A program made the translations under genes and the position numbers. A stretch of DNA of 64,000 nucleotides. Source: Galbula dea. Lineage: Eukaryota; Chordata; Aves; Piciformes; Galbulidae. Below, one piece after another: positions 24,446 through 36,721 of the stretch; position 1 is the stretch's first letter, and the number at the start of each line of letters is the position of its first letter. The stretch covers positions 63,139-127,138 of the forward strand of contig VWZX01010067.1 of NCBI GenBank assembly GCA_013399015.1. Reading direction: 5' to 3'. The notes beneath the pieces are model-generated. The model saw only the letters and a list, made by a program, of their open reading frames with translations. It was not told the origin of the DNA and did no database searches.

Positions 24446-25679
24446 CCTCTGTTCAGGTTTGTGTCCCTGAGGGATCTGCCTGAGAAGAATTCATGTTCTT
24501 GGGCAGAGAGATGAGTTGTGTGGCACCAGCCAGCACACTGAGCTGCTTTTGCTCACATCCAGTTGTTGTTCACTGCTTCCCAACTTCCCATATTCTATCC
24601 TCCCCTTTCCACTCTGATCTCATTTGGTGTGGCCTCAGCTCCCTCAGGCTGTACCTGTCCCAGGCTGCCCAGAAGCTTCTGCTCAGCCCTGGAAGCACCT
24701 TCTCTGGGCTGAGAATCCAGCCCTTCAATAACAGCACTTGCTGCTCTCCTGTCTGACGTGCTGAGAGCCGAGTGCTAGTTCTTGGGAAAAACGTTGACTT
24801 TTCCATTCTGAGCAAAGCCCAGGAGAGTCACTCTCCTCCTGCCATGCCTCTCACCTCCCACCCAGCAGGGAAACACAGCAGCCCTGGGAAAAGAAACTTC
24901 TCCTTTAAAATGTGAACGTGCAAACTTCATCCACCAGCTCCAGACATGCTGCACATTCACAGAGGCTGCTCCAACCCCTGCCAACCAGAAGCCACTGGGG
25001 ACTCCTCTCTCTCAGGAAGCTGCTCCACAGTTTGCCCTCAAGTGACCTTTTTTAATTCTTTACTTTTATTTCCAGTTCCAACCTGAAGCATCACTTCCAA
25101 TAATTATTCTCTCTTCCTGGTGTTAATTGCCTCTGCCTCTTCCCTTCCCTTCCCTGGGCAGTTCTAAATCCCCTTGGCCATCTCTGGCTGTTAGTATTAA
25201 ACCTCTTTGGCTAGAGATCACATTTCTTCAGCTCTTTAATTGCTTTTAAGACTTTAATCCATCATCCTTCCTCTTTCAGACACTGCCTCAGGCTCTTCTT
25301 GCTCTCCTGCTCCTCTCTGGTGTCCTCCCATCTGCCCAGCTGCTGCTGAGCCTTGCCCAACAAGCTTGCAGCTCAGGACTGTTGCCTTCCTGTTTATCAG
25401 TGTCCACTTCTGTGCCTGTTCAGACCACAGAGGCCAACTCCTGCCCACCTCAGCCTGATTTACAGCCCACAGTCACCCAGCTCAGTACCTGCTACTCTTG
25501 CTTTCCAGCACAGTCTCAGCATCTGCTCAGCTGCCAGACCAAGACATGTTCTCCTGCAAGATCTCCCTGGGTGGAGAGGAAAGCCACCACCAAGAAGTGA
25601 CCAACTAGCTCTGGACAAGCAGCCCAGAAGTCACTCAACATAATTCCTATTCCTTTTCCTTGTTGTTTCTTTTTTCTTT

Positions 25680-25945
25680 CATAGAATCATGGGATGGTTT
25701 GAGTGGGAAGGGACCTTTCAGGTCATCCAGTCTAAGCCCCTGCACTCAGCAGGGTCATCTGCAACCAGAGCAGGTTGCTCCCAGCCCCAAACAACCTGAG
25801 CTGGGATGGTTCCAGGGATGGGACATCTCCCAGCTCTCTGGGCAGCCTGTGCCAGGCTCTCACCACCCTCACTGTGAAAAATTTCTTCCTCATATTCAGT
25901 CTAAATCTCCTCTCCTTTCATTTGAATCCTTTAGTTTAAGGTTTT
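25680..25945 (-). repeat. CR1
   Basis: CATAGAATCATGGGATGGTT, GGGACATCTCCCAGCTCTCT and the AATTTCTTCCTCATATTCAG segment. Confidence 0.9.
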
Positions 25946-28431
25946 TTAACAGCCAAATGAACCAATTCTGACTAACCCAAACCAGGACAAGCCAACCCAA
26001 GAACCAGCTCAGAACAACCCTGAGTTAAATGAAATGACAAGGGACAAGTGTGAGATGGGACTAAGGAAGCATGGAACAGCAACTGCCCCAACTGATTCTC
26101 CTGCATCCCAGTTCTTAATTCTCTCCAGTGCCAAAACCTCTGAGCTCCACCTGGGTGAGATGAGAGGTTTCATGGCAGGGACATTCATCTTCATGGCCTT
26201 TGGTGGTACCAGGTTAGAGGAAGCATCTTAGAAGGAAGGAGAACTGAATTTCCAGTACTTAAACTAATGTCTACAACCACACTGGGGAAGCAGGAGACAC
26301 CCTGCTCTCTGGTGTGGGAAACAGGACAGCAGCCTGGCAGAGGAAGGGAAAGGAGAGTATGGAAATGGAAGGGAAGGAGCACACCTGAGCTGCTGGGATG
26401 GCACCTGTGGAACACCTGAAGTGGGTTGAGAAGCCTGCTGGGGGCAGGAGGCCAAGCAGAAAGAAGTTCTTTGGTTTCTCACTTTCCTTTCACCAAGATG
26501 TGCAAGCTGCAGAAGCCATTTGGTGTGAAGCAGAGCTCCAAGGCAGCCTGAGTTTATCTCCTCAGTCCTAACCCCAAAGGATCACCACTTAAGGCACTCT
26601 TACTAGGCTCAAGCCAGACAGCACTGGAAACTTGCCCTCACCACAAAAAGCCACTCAAAAGTCAGTCACTAAAGGACTGGAAAGGGCAAAGCATGCTCAG
26701 GTTTTTGTCCTGACCTATCAAATCTGAGTTTGAATAAGCAATAGATTAATTTCTGTGGGCTCAAGGTACCAAAATTCTTGCCTTTGTCTCACTCCAGGTG
26801 TATCAAATACCTTACAACTGAGTTTAGCCATATGAAAGAAGATCCTCTCATGGCCTTCCTGCCCTGAGAGCTGCTCTACAGCCCTCTCCTCTTGATGTGC
26901 TCCTAAATCTGTAAACAAGCTAAGGAGACACATGCACTTCATCATCTTTAGGGGGAATGAAGAGCAGGATGAAGAGCAGAAGCCTCTCCAGTAGTAGTGC
27001 CCTCAGCCACTTGGTGGTGGGAATGATCTCTGCTTTCCAGGAAGTGCTGGTTGATGCAAACTTAGCTCTCAGCTGCTCTGCAGAAAGTGATGGATGGCTG
27101 ATTACAGGAGGAGATGGGTTACATGCAGGTCAGCCTCTCCTCTGGGCTGGGAAAGGGAAGGGGAGGAGCTAAGGAAGCTGGTGTGAAAGGTTGTCTCCTA
27201 AGAAAAAAAGATGAAGGCCCACAGGAGATCATCTCCTTTGGGATGACTGAGAAGGAAATGGCAGTGGCACTGGGTGAGGTGTAACCTGAGGTGTGGAGTG
27301 ACCTACAGCCCCTGCTGCTCTCACCTTGGGCAGGAGCATCGAGGGAAAGCCATGCCATTGGGCTAGGACTGAGGGGACCAGCCCTGACCATGCCATTCCA
27401 TCACTCATTAGTGTGATCTCCAATGACAGACAGCAGCAGTTCAACTGAGAGTTCTACAGCCACAGTGGCTCTGAGCTTTGGAACACAAAGACAGGGGTGG
27501 CTGTCTCCAGCCATCAGAAGATCCAAGTCTGAAAGCACTGCTGGAGAAGAAACAGTCTTCCAATACCATACCCAGTCCAGCAGATAGCAGAGCAGCTTTT
27601 GGGACATGGAGATGTCCTCATGTTGGACTTCATGACTCTTAGTCTCTTCCAGTAAATGTCCAAGTGCCAAGAAGCAGAGAGCTAAAGGGGTCCTGGAGTT
27701 ACCATCTAGCCCTGGCAGGAGAAGTTCACTGCCCATTGCCAAGCAACATCTTCCAGCCCAACTCCTGCTCCTTCTGAGCCAGCATCTTGCAAGTCCCAGA
27801 GATGCAGGTCCCTCTGGGCAGTCAGTGCCCAGAGGTACCTCTGGAGGAGCTAGGTCTTTCCCCACCTTTCCAGGAGCTCCCAGAAGGAGTTTTTGTGTGG
27901 TTTTTGTCCTGAACTCCCACCACTCTCAGCACACAGAGATACATAGCACACCAGCACTCCTCTCTATTTACTCCCTGGCTGTCTGTGCATCCAAACCATG
28001 TTGGCTTTGCAAGGAGTGAACTTCTGACCTTGGACTGACACAAACCCTCATGGCCAAGGCCAACCTCTTCTGAGGAAGATTCAGACTTCTGTGCCAACAG
28101 GTCAAACATATCTGTGAGATTTATGGCTGCTGCTTGCTGCCTGAAAATGACTCTACATCCCCCCCAAAAATGGCCTTTTTTGGCCATCTGAGGATTTCAG
28201 AGATAAATCAGCTATGCTTCTGTTTAACTTAAAGCCTGAGGCTGACAAGAAGTTGATGTTAAAGGCTATTTCTTTGGATCCTTGTCCTTAGCCTGGGTGG
28301 CTGCCCTCTGCCTGGCAGCCTTGCTAGCTCTTCCACTAGGGCCTTTCTCGATGTGCACCTCAATGGGTTACATTCATGCCAGCCATGGAGGCTTCTACCA
28401 TGTGCTGTGTACCTGCCTGTCCTCTGTGAGA

Positions 28432-28640
28432 GCCATGGTGGTTGGAAAAGCCCTCTGAGGCTGTTGAGTCCAACCATCCACTCAACACCATCATTGTCAT
28501 CACTAAACCACGTCCCTCAGCACCACATCTCCAGGGCTTTTCAACCTCTCCAGGGATGGTGACTCCACCACTGTCTGGGACAGCCTGGGCCAATGACCTG
28601 ATAACCTTCTTGGGGAAGAAATTCTTCCTGAAGGGCAGCA
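28432..28640 (-). repeat. CR1
   Basis: CCATGGTGGTTGGAAAAGCC, CCTCAGCACCACATCTCCAG and GGGAAGAAATTCTTCCTGAA. Confidence 0.85.
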
Positions 28641-30347
28641 GGTCCAGGCAGAGCAACTCAGAGATGACAGCTTCAGCAGAGAGTGGAGCATTCTGTGCCC
28701 ACCCAACCCTCAACCTAACAACCCATTGCTGCCTTGTCTTCTGATGAACCTGCCCACATTCAAGCTCTTCCATTGCCTTCAAACAATCAGATTCCAGCTT
28801 CTCATCCCTGCCTTGACAGCTCTGTATCAGCACAGAACCAGAAAGCACCAAGCTCATATTTCCCAGATGCTCAGCCTTCCACTGCAGGAACCACAAGCCC
28901 CCAGTTTCAGAGGAAGCCTTGGCTTGCTCCACTATTTATTTAGTTGTACTCACATGTTCTGTTTTCCTCGTGATTTTTTTTCCCCTAATGCTTTTTCCTG
29001 AGGCACAGCAGGATTCCAGAGAACAGGATCATCATTATTTAGCCTCTATTTTTGTTTTACAAGCAGTAAGTAGTTGGTTTTGGAGGCAGCAACTGTTCCA
29101 GCAAACCCAAAGGGCTGTGTCAGTGCAGAAGTCATCACAGGTACCTGCTGCATCTCCACAGCTCTCACTACTTCTGCACCTCTGCAACCACACTGACTAC
29201 TGCCAGCAGCAGTGGGTAGGACCTGGGTCCTGCTCTCATGTCCCAGTCCTTCAAAAGGGAGGAAAAATAAACCAAAATGGAGCTGGGAATCCTTTAACCT
29301 CCTTTGTGCAGGTCCTGGTGATAGTCACCAGCATCAGCACCATCAGCCACGGCAGGCTGGGCTGGGTTTGTGGGCAGGTAACACAACATCTGCAGTTTCA
29401 GCTAGGAGGGAAAGTCATTTTCCTCTAAAAACCACTGGCCTGGCCTTAACAAACCCCAAACTTCAAGAGGTTCCCTCACTGAACAGATAGGTTTCTCCTC
29501 CTAGCCCCAGACTCTCCCCAGATCTTCTATCACCTTCAGCAGACTTGTGATCTACCAAGTGACAAGGCCTGGGAATCCTGATAACAACTTTCTCTGACCT
29601 TCAGACCAGAATTTCTCTGAGCAGCAGCCAACATTTTCCCTGTCTGTTGCCCTGGATGACAACAGCTAGAGCTGTCCCACCTTGGGTGAAGTTCCCTCCC
29701 ACTCCCACTCCCACCAGCACCAATGCTCTCTCTGCTCTACCTCTCTCCAGCCCTTTGCCCAAATCTCTCTCTTTGCCATACAAACCCCTACATGGTGTTT
29801 GCAGTGAGCTGAGGGTTTTCATGAGGGTCAGACCATCAAGTCTCTCTTGATACCTTTCCTGGGGCAGGTAAAGAAGAACCTCAGGTGGTGTCCTGGGTTG
29901 TTCTGGCCCTTGCTCAACCCTAACCATCTGCTGCTGGCGGGGCTCTACAAGGCCCATAACCACCAGATGGACTTATCTGTAACCACTCTGCCATGGTACC
30001 AGGCTGAAACAGGTCCTTCAGAGAGGCTTTGGCTTCAGAATGATTCCTTATCAACCAGAAATAAACAGCTGATGTTTGTCTTCCTGGTAGCTCTACAAAA
30101 TAGGAGGGGTCAGTGGGCAAAGCTTCAAGGGCAAGAGGTGGAGAGCTGCTTGGCAGGACTGGGGCTGAAGGACTTTTAACAGTCCTGAAGCCAGCCCTAA
30201 CTGCTATTATAGCCACATCCATGGATACAAGCTTTGCAAACACAGCTGGTCCATGCTTCTGAAAACCAAACTAGTGCAGGAGCCATGCACAAAGCAACAG
30301 GAGCAGGGGAGAGAGGACAACTAAAAGAGAGGATAAAGAACAGGGCT

Positions 30348-30458
30348 GTGAGCAGCCTGCTCTAGGTAAAGATGTCCCTGCTCACTGCAAGGGGGTTAGA
30401 CTAGATGGCCTTGAAAGGTCCCTTCCCAGCCAAACCATTCTGTGATTCTAGTATAATG
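30348..30458 (+). repeat. CR1 3' end
   Basis: AAGGGGGTTAGACTAGATGG, CCTTGAAAGGTCCCTTCCCA and the tail TTCTGTGATTCTAGTATAAT. Confidence 0.85.
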
Positions 30459-31302
30459 AATAAATTGCCTTATTTGATGGTTGATGAGTGATGCTGGAGC
30501 CTCCAGGCTTTATCTCTGCAGCATCACTCTCACAGACAAGCAGAAGCACAACAGCACCAGCTCATGCAGGAACCTGCAGCACTGCAGCTATGATTGCATG
30601 GTGGGAGCTGCAGCAGGAGAGAGAAAGTGGAACAAGAGGTGATAATGCAGGTATGAAAAGGCAAAGGCTTGAGGGACTGGAAGAGAAAGGTGCTGATAGT
30701 CTCACCTCTAACTCCTTCCCTGCCTCCTCATGTGAACCTGTGCTTCCAGGAGAAGGAGTGACTTTCACCACAGCAGGTCTGCAGCCATGACAGCAGAAAG
30801 CCCAAAGCAGGTGAGATTAAATGGATCAAGACACTTCAGGGACAGAGAAATGGGAATCATTTGTGCTGGAGTCCTGCCTGGGTGATTGGAGGGCTACAGG
30901 GATCCTCCTCCACCAGAGCTGGGCACTAGTGAAGCAGTGAAGGTATGCAGGTCATACCTGGGTGCAGGTTCAGGCATGCAGGGCCACTGGAGAAAGGACA
31001 CAGGGTTGTTCTTCCATGGAGACCACAGCTGAAGGTCTGCTGGAGGCTCTGCATCACTTGGGAATAGCCTGTTTTGGCCAGGAGTGAGATGTGAACAACT
31101 CTCTTCTTCCGCCAATCCCAACCCATCCGGTCAAACCCCCTTTCCCCTTCCTTCCAGCTGACCTGCTTAACCTCAGCTGTGCAACCAACAGCTCCTCCTG
31201 CTCTGCAGGGGCCTGCCCACCTTCTCTTGCCCAAGGCAGCTCTACAAACCTGGGGCTGCTCAGGAGGAGCTGCTGTGTTACATTTGGGGGCTGTGTTCAG
31301 TG

Positions 31303-31388
31303 GGAAACCCCAAGATGCTCAGCCTCCCTCTGAAGAACCTTGAAAGGGAAACCCCAAGATACTCAGCCTCCCTCTGAAGAACACTGAA
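31303..31388. repeat. 43-bp tandem duplication
   Basis: Two copies starting GGGAAACCCCAAGATGCTCA and GGGAAACCCCAAGATACTCA (31303 and 31346) differ at only a few positions. Confidence 0.85.
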
Positions 31389-32127
31389 AGGGAACATGCA
31401 GACCTCTTGGCAGTGAAGGACAGCAACCAGTTTGGCAGTGTTTACACCCTCTGACCATTAAACAGGCTGCAAGAACTCCCTCAGGACAGCTCTGTTCCCA
31501 GAATGATTTTCTAGGGTTGCCAGTGAAGTTGATTAGAGTGTCTCCAGTTTGACAATGGTGCAATTAGGTGGCTCTCTTAATTAACTGGTTGTCTGTATCA
31601 GCTATTTTGGTCCATCTGTGTGGTCCCATGAGGCAGTCATTTGCTAATGCCTGTCGTCTGTCCAAGGAAAATACATCTCCTAATCAGGGAATTCCATGGG
31701 GGAGCCCAGAGTGTGTTTCCTCCTCTCATCCTTGGAGGTAACAATAGCACCTTTGAAGAGCTCCTAAGACCTTTTGGGAACTAAATCATCAGTTTTTCTT
31801 TCTGCCAACTGACTTTGTTCCCCTCCCCCACCAGCTGAAGACCAACAATGTTAATCTTCAATGCAGGAAAAGCAAGTTTCTAGTAAACACTGAAGGCAAC
31901 ACCAATAAATCCAGCCTGCATTGTTACCAGCTCCCCTCAGCTCTTTTATGTCATGACTTCATGTGCAAGGCTGCAGATGGAGACAGATCCTGGCTGCTGC
32001 TGTCACTGGGTCAGGAACTTCAACTTAGCTCCTGAGTGAGCTACCAGAGATCACTGCTTAGAACAGGCTCTGGCTGCTCGAATCTGCCATGCTCCAGCCA
32101 CGCCTTCACTAAACCCTTACTGCATCC

Positions 32128-32425
32128 CAGCATGGGAGGGGCTGGAAGGGACCTCTGGGGATCACCCAGCCCAACCCCCCTGCTCCAGCAGGGGCACCCA
32201 CAGCAGCTTGCCCAGGGTCACCTCCAGCTGCCTTGGGAATCTCTCCACACAAGGAGACTCCACAGCCTCTCTGCAAAGCCTGGGCCAGGGCTCCAACACC
32301 CTCACACCAAACAACTTTCTCCTCCTCTTCCTCCTGGCTTCCAGTTGGTGCCCAGTGCCCCTTGGCCTGGCCCTGGGCACCACTGAGCAGAGCATGGCCC
32401 CAGCCTCTTGCTCCCAGCCTTGAGA
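32128..32425 (-). repeat. CR1, 'ccagcaggggcaccc' subfamily
   Basis: CAGCATGGGAGGGGCTGGAA, the subfamily signature, and CCCCTTGGCCTGGCCCTGGG at the body side. Confidence 0.9.
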
Positions 32426-33897
32426 TGTTGCCTGCAAGACCCAGTCTGGGCTGGTATCTCATCCTGGGAATAGTGCTGGTGCTATGTGTCACCCATCCCA
32501 AATTAAACCCCAACAGGACCTGAGCAAATCTCTTTCTAGGTGCTGTTGGGAAACAGGGATCTCATTCTCCCAAACTCAACCACCTGCAACATGTCCAGAC
32601 TTCAGCCAGTGTTTCCAGTTCATGACAGAACTTTCAGTGCCAGGAGTTCTTGGTTCTTTACTCCATGATCATTTGCTTTCTTTACAAACCTGAACAAGCC
32701 AAACCCAACCTCAAGCCATCAGGATCAGAGCCTCCAGCAGACCCAGGAGCAAATCTCAACCTCACACCAAGAAAGCCTTGGAAAACAAACAACTAATGCC
32801 AAGCTGTAAAACACATTTACCAATATTTTGCTTCTAATGTAGCCCCAGCCACTGGAAAACAATTTCCTTAATGTGTCCTCTACTTTCCCTCAGGGGAAAT
32901 GAGAAATTAGAGTCATGCCAGGAGCACTTGTGGAGGAAATGATTCCCAAAGAAAGTCTGCTGGAGCACTGGGAGTGTATCCCCCAGGGTCTGAAGGACAG
33001 CAGGGAACATTTTGTGTGGGAACTCTGTGTTGAACCCACTCCAGAACAGGAGCAGTAACCACAGCCCTGTGGGGCATTGTCCTTCTCAGCTCCCTGCTCT
33101 GATGGATGCTCCCCAGTGCCAGCAGACATCCAATCTGATGGGGAGAGTTAGCACCAAGGGGTGGGGTGCAGAGCAAGGTCACTGCCAGATCTTGTGTCCC
33201 ACACTGGGGTGTAGTTAAGAGGTGGCACCTGCAGGGAGGAGAGGAAGGAGAGGTGACCCTGACCTGACCAACAAAGGATTCTCTCCCAAGGATGTCATCT
33301 TCAGCATGAAGCTGAGGAATCATGAGGGTCAGACCTCTTCTCCAGTAGCCAGTGTCCAGGGAGGATGCTGTCCATTCTGCCTGTGATCCTGGTCTGTGTG
33401 TTCCTGAATCCAGCTCCTGAATCCAGTTCCCCTCTGCCACTGAGTCAGTGTGGAAGCTGGAGGAGTTCAGCAGAAAGCTCTGGTGCCAGAGCCAAGGAAG
33501 TCTCTAGGTGCCAGGGAAACTGCCAGCACCCTTGTCCTTGGAGATGAGCTGAGTGATGAGAGCACAGGGATGATGTGACACAAAGGGAAACTCTTCCCCA
33601 GACCCTTCACTGCAAACAGACTTCATGGTAGCTCCTGTGGGAGCAGTGGCTGCTGTGAGCCCTTGGTGAGAGTGACAGGCTGGCTGTCAAACCACCCTAG
33701 GGACAAGAGTGGCATGGCACAAGAGCTTCTGCATCACACAGCACAGAGAGGATCCTGCTGAGGAGTGCAGGCAGGGGCAGAGATGGGCAAGGTGAGAGCC
33801 CCAAAATGGTTAACATGGGGGTTAGGGAGGTGTCAGGCTCTCCTGCAGTGTTCATTCAGAAAAGGTTCTCAGCTGAGAACTGGCAAACTCATTCTAG

Positions 33898-34158
33898 AAT
33901 GATAGGACAGGAGGAAACAGCCTCAAGTTGTGCCAGGGGAGGTTTAGGTTGGACATGAGGAACAATTTCTTCCCCAAAAGGGCTGTCAAGGCCTGGCCCA
34001 GGCTGCCCAGGGCAGTGGTGGAGTCACTATCCCTGAAGGGGTTTAGCCCTGTGGTGCTGAGGCCATGGGTTAGTGGTGACCTGGCAGTACTGGGTTAATG
34101 GTTGGACCTGATGATCTTAAAGGTCTCTTTCAAGCAAAATGATCCCATGATTCTAAGA
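33898..34158 (+). repeat. CR1 3' end
   Basis: GAATGATAGGACAGGAGGAA, AGGTTTAGGTTGGACATGAG, GGCCATGGGTTAGTGGTGAC and the tail TGATCCCATGATTCTAAG. Confidence 0.9.
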
Positions 34159-34649
34159 GATTCCCAAACTTCAGCTATGGAAGAACTTTCCTTCTCAGCT
34201 CTATTGGCCTGATGGTGGTGAAGACCATTTCCCAAAGTGCTGTTCCCACTGGTATTTCCAGACTGGAAATGTGAGCTGGTAAAGCTGGGAACCAACACCA
34301 AGTGAGATTGGCATTAACATCACCACCATTTCTTCATGCCTTTTATCTGCAATCTTGATCCATTCAATACCTTAGAGAACAGGGATGATGCCATCAACCT
34401 TTTCATTCCTTCCCTGTAAGGAAATCTTTTCTGTTAGCCCTGCAAAAGGAACTGATGAAATCCTGGAAGCCACTTGCAAGGATGTTTTGCTGCTAGACTT
34501 ACTGCCCACAAGGAATAAATATTGCATTAGTAATGCTTGATCCTAGCATTTGCCCTCATTAAAAGTGGTTTTGCTCTTTTTGTTGTGTTTTTGTAGTGAA
34601 GAGAGAGAAGACAGGCAACAAACAAGTGAGCTGGTTGTTTTCTCTGCTG

Positions 34650-34783
34650 GGGAGCACTTTCTAGCAGGAGCTGTTAGGAGAGGACAAGGAGTGATGGTTT
34701 GGAACTGAAAAAGGGAGATTTAGACTAGATACATGGAAGAAATTGGTTACCCTGGATGTGGTGAGACCTTAGCCCATGTTGCC
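34650..34783 (+). repeat. CR1 fragment missing its 3' end
   Basis: GAGCACTTTCTAGCAGGAGC, AGATTTAGACTAGATACATG and then CCCATGTTGCCCAG, where it breaks directly into an inverted CR1 of another subfamily. Confidence 0.8.
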
Positions 34784-34784
34784 C

Positions 34785-35290
34785 AGCACCACATCTCCAG
34801 GGCTTTCAAACCCCTCCAGGGATGGTGACTCCACCACTGCCCTGGGCAGCCTGGGACAGGCCTTGACAGCCCTTTTGGGGAAGAAATTGTTCCTCATGGC
34901 CAGCCTAAACTTCCTCTGGTGCAACTTGAGGCTGTTTCATCTTGTTCTATCAGATGTTCCTTGGGAGAAGAGCCCAAGCCCCCCTTGGCTCCAGCCTCCT
35001 CTCAGGGAGCTGCAGAGAGCCAGAAGGTCTCCCCTGAGCCTCCTCTTCTCCAGGCTAACCAAGCCCAGTTCCCTCAGCTGCTCCTCACAACACTTGTGCT
35101 CCAGACCCTTCCCCACCTTCCTTGCCCTTCTCTGGACACACTCCAGCACCTCCATGTCCTTCTGGAAGTGATAAGCCCAAACCTGAGCCCAGGATTGGGG
35201 GTGTGACCTCACCAGTGCCCAGCCCATGAGGAATAGCAGACACCTTTCCCACGGCTGGTCCCACCTCTCCAGGCTGGCTCTGCAGGTGCC
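34785..35290 (-). repeat. CR1, about 500 bp, missing its 3' end
   Basis: Begins inside the element at CACCACATCTCCAGGGCTTT and runs through TTGTGCTCCAGACCCTTCCC to CAGGATTGGGGGTGTGACCT and beyond. It is the reverse of the copy at 21209-21722. Open frames here are CR1-derived. Confidence 0.9.
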
Positions 35291-35999
35291 CCCCAGCCCT
35301 GCCAGGTGAAGTGGGGAATGGTTTGGGTCTGGAGGACCCCATCTCACCCCCCCTCACCCCATCTCAAGCCCCTCACCCCTCCTGCTTTTCTCACTCACCA
35401 TGGGTGCCAGGGGGAAGGTCTCTGCTGGCCTGGGTGGTGCTGTGGACCCAGGGGTGCCTCTGCCTTATCTTCCCACCAGTTATGATGAAATTTCAAGCTG
35501 CTCTGTCAGTTGTTTACAGAATTCATGTCCTTGCAGCTAACAGTTGGGTCTGTGGGGAAGCCAAAAAAACCCCCAGCTGTAGTAGAAGCAGCAGGGCTGT
35601 GATGGAGAGCCTCTGGCAAAAGCTAACTCATGAAGATCAGACACAAGAATAAATATTTACACACTTAAATCAAAGCACAAATTACACTAATCACTAACCA
35701 AACCCCTCTTCTCATGGATCTCCTCTGCCTCTGGCCAGAGATCCCCTCACCAGCCCTCCAGAGCTAACCCAGCTAGCTCTCTGAGCAGGCAGAAGAGCCC
35801 AGGGCTGTCTTTCCTACATGAGCTTCAGGCTGGGGCTGTAGAAGTGCTCTCCAGCATCTGGATTTTCAGCTGCTTTGTCTCTCTACAGCTTTCCACCACT
35901 CTGAGAAGCGGTGTGCTGCTGGCAGAGCTGCCGGGGGACTGGCAAACCACAGACCTCGCTGAGCAGAAACCAAGGCTGAGACACTGCCTGTCCCTGTCT

Positions 36000-36420
36000 G
36001 CCCTCCTGAAGTGACTCCAGGAGGGAGAGGGACACCCGTGATAAGGCTGAGAAGCTCTAGGACGTGTCCACGTGGCTCTCAACATCCCAGTTTGCTCCTC
36101 AGGACCTCTGTGGGTGCTTTCCTGCCCTCCCACCCTGCGGAGGGACTCCCCTGCCCCGAAGCATGGCTGAACCAAGGTCGTGCCCGGAGAACAAAAGAGG
36201 AGGGCGAGTCCCAAAGTCACCAGGGCAACAGCAACACAAACACGCCCCGGGGATAGCCCAAGCCGGCTCGATACTGCCCTGCTGCTCACATCAGAGGACA
36301 ACTTCTCTTTCTTCAGAAGGAAGCCACATTTTGGCTGCTGGGTAGTCTGGGTGAGCTCATGAGGCTTCCAGCCGAGCTCAGGATCCCACCCCCGGAACCT
36401 GACCCTGGGGGAAGCGTCTG
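36000..36420. promoter_or_regulatory. CpG-enriched stretch upstream of the TATA promoter
   Basis: This segment is clearly richer in CpG than its flanks (for example GCGGAGG, CCCCGAAG, GGTCGTGCCCGG, CACGCCCCGGGG, CCGGCTCGA). It ends about 190 nt before the TATA box. It could be a CpG-type upstream promoter or enhancer for the plus-strand GPCR gene, or a minus-strand start. I see no clear splice donor within it. Confidence 0.3.
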
Positions 36421-36449
36421 GGACTCCTCTGCCTGGGACTCCTCTGCCA
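36420..36449. repeat. 15-bp tandem duplication upstream of the GPCR promoter
   Basis: GGGACTCCTCTGCCT is repeated twice, about 160 nt before the TATA box. Confidence 0.85.
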
Positions 36450-36605
36450 CACAGGGCATCAGTTTTTCCAGACAGCTAGCAAGTTAATAGCTCCCATGAT
36501 TCAGGAGAGACGTTCTTGTGAAACCAGCTCCTGGAGATCTTGCCCAGGCAAACAAAGGCTGTCAGCAGAGCCCCGTGCTCTGACGTGGAGCCTGCTACCT
36601 GACCC

Positions 36606-36613
36606 TATATATA
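36606..36613 (+). promoter_or_regulatory. TATA box of the truncated GPCR gene
   Basis: TATATATA lies about 75 nt upstream of the first ATG (36681) and about 115 nt upstream of a consensus splice donor. A start site 25-35 nt downstream would fall near 36632-36645 and give a 5' UTR of about 40-50 nt. A CRE-like TGACGTGG is at 36581-36588 and a forkhead-like AAACAAAGG at 36550-36558. The ordering of TATA, short leader, ATG and donor looks like a real core promoter. Confidence 0.6.
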
Positions 36614-36680
36614 CAGAGCAGGAAGCCATCCAAGAGAAACAGCACAGTGTAGCTCTGCTGCAGACCGTAGGCAGAAGACA

Positions 36681-36721
36681 ATGTTGCAGAAGACTATTCC
36701 CAGGTGCTTGTTCCAGCAAAT
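36681..36721 (+). CDS. Exon 1 (coding part) of a five-helix GPCR-like gene
   Basis: The exon encodes MLQKTIPRCLFQQ plus the first two bases of the next codon. It ends at a GTAAGT donor (36722-36727). The ATG has A at -3. The leftover AT joins the first base (G) of the exon at 41490 to make Met14 and continues into the receptor frame without a stop, so donor, acceptor and phase agree. The 13 residues show no signal peptide or known motif and would form an extracellular N-terminus. If exon 1 were untranslated, the next in-frame starts would be M23 (41515) or M28 (41530). The coding status of exon 1 is inferred from frame agreement alone. Confidence 0.5.

Larger units (their letters stand above)
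18346..35999. other. Intergenic region between CYSLTR1 and the GPCR-like gene
   Basis: About 17.6 kb with roughly a dozen CR1 fragments. No exon, CpG cluster or RNA gene is supported between them. Long frames here at 21075-21710, 28360-28932 and 32109-32513 run through CR1 and read its sequence. A minus-strand 141-codon frame at 20483-20908 lies in unique sequence but matches nothing I know. Confidence 0.5.

Noticed and set aside
35825..36301. 158-codon minus-strand frame in the CpG cluster
   Set aside because: No recognisable domain; GC-rich DNA lengthens chance frames, and no splice or promoter signal supports it.
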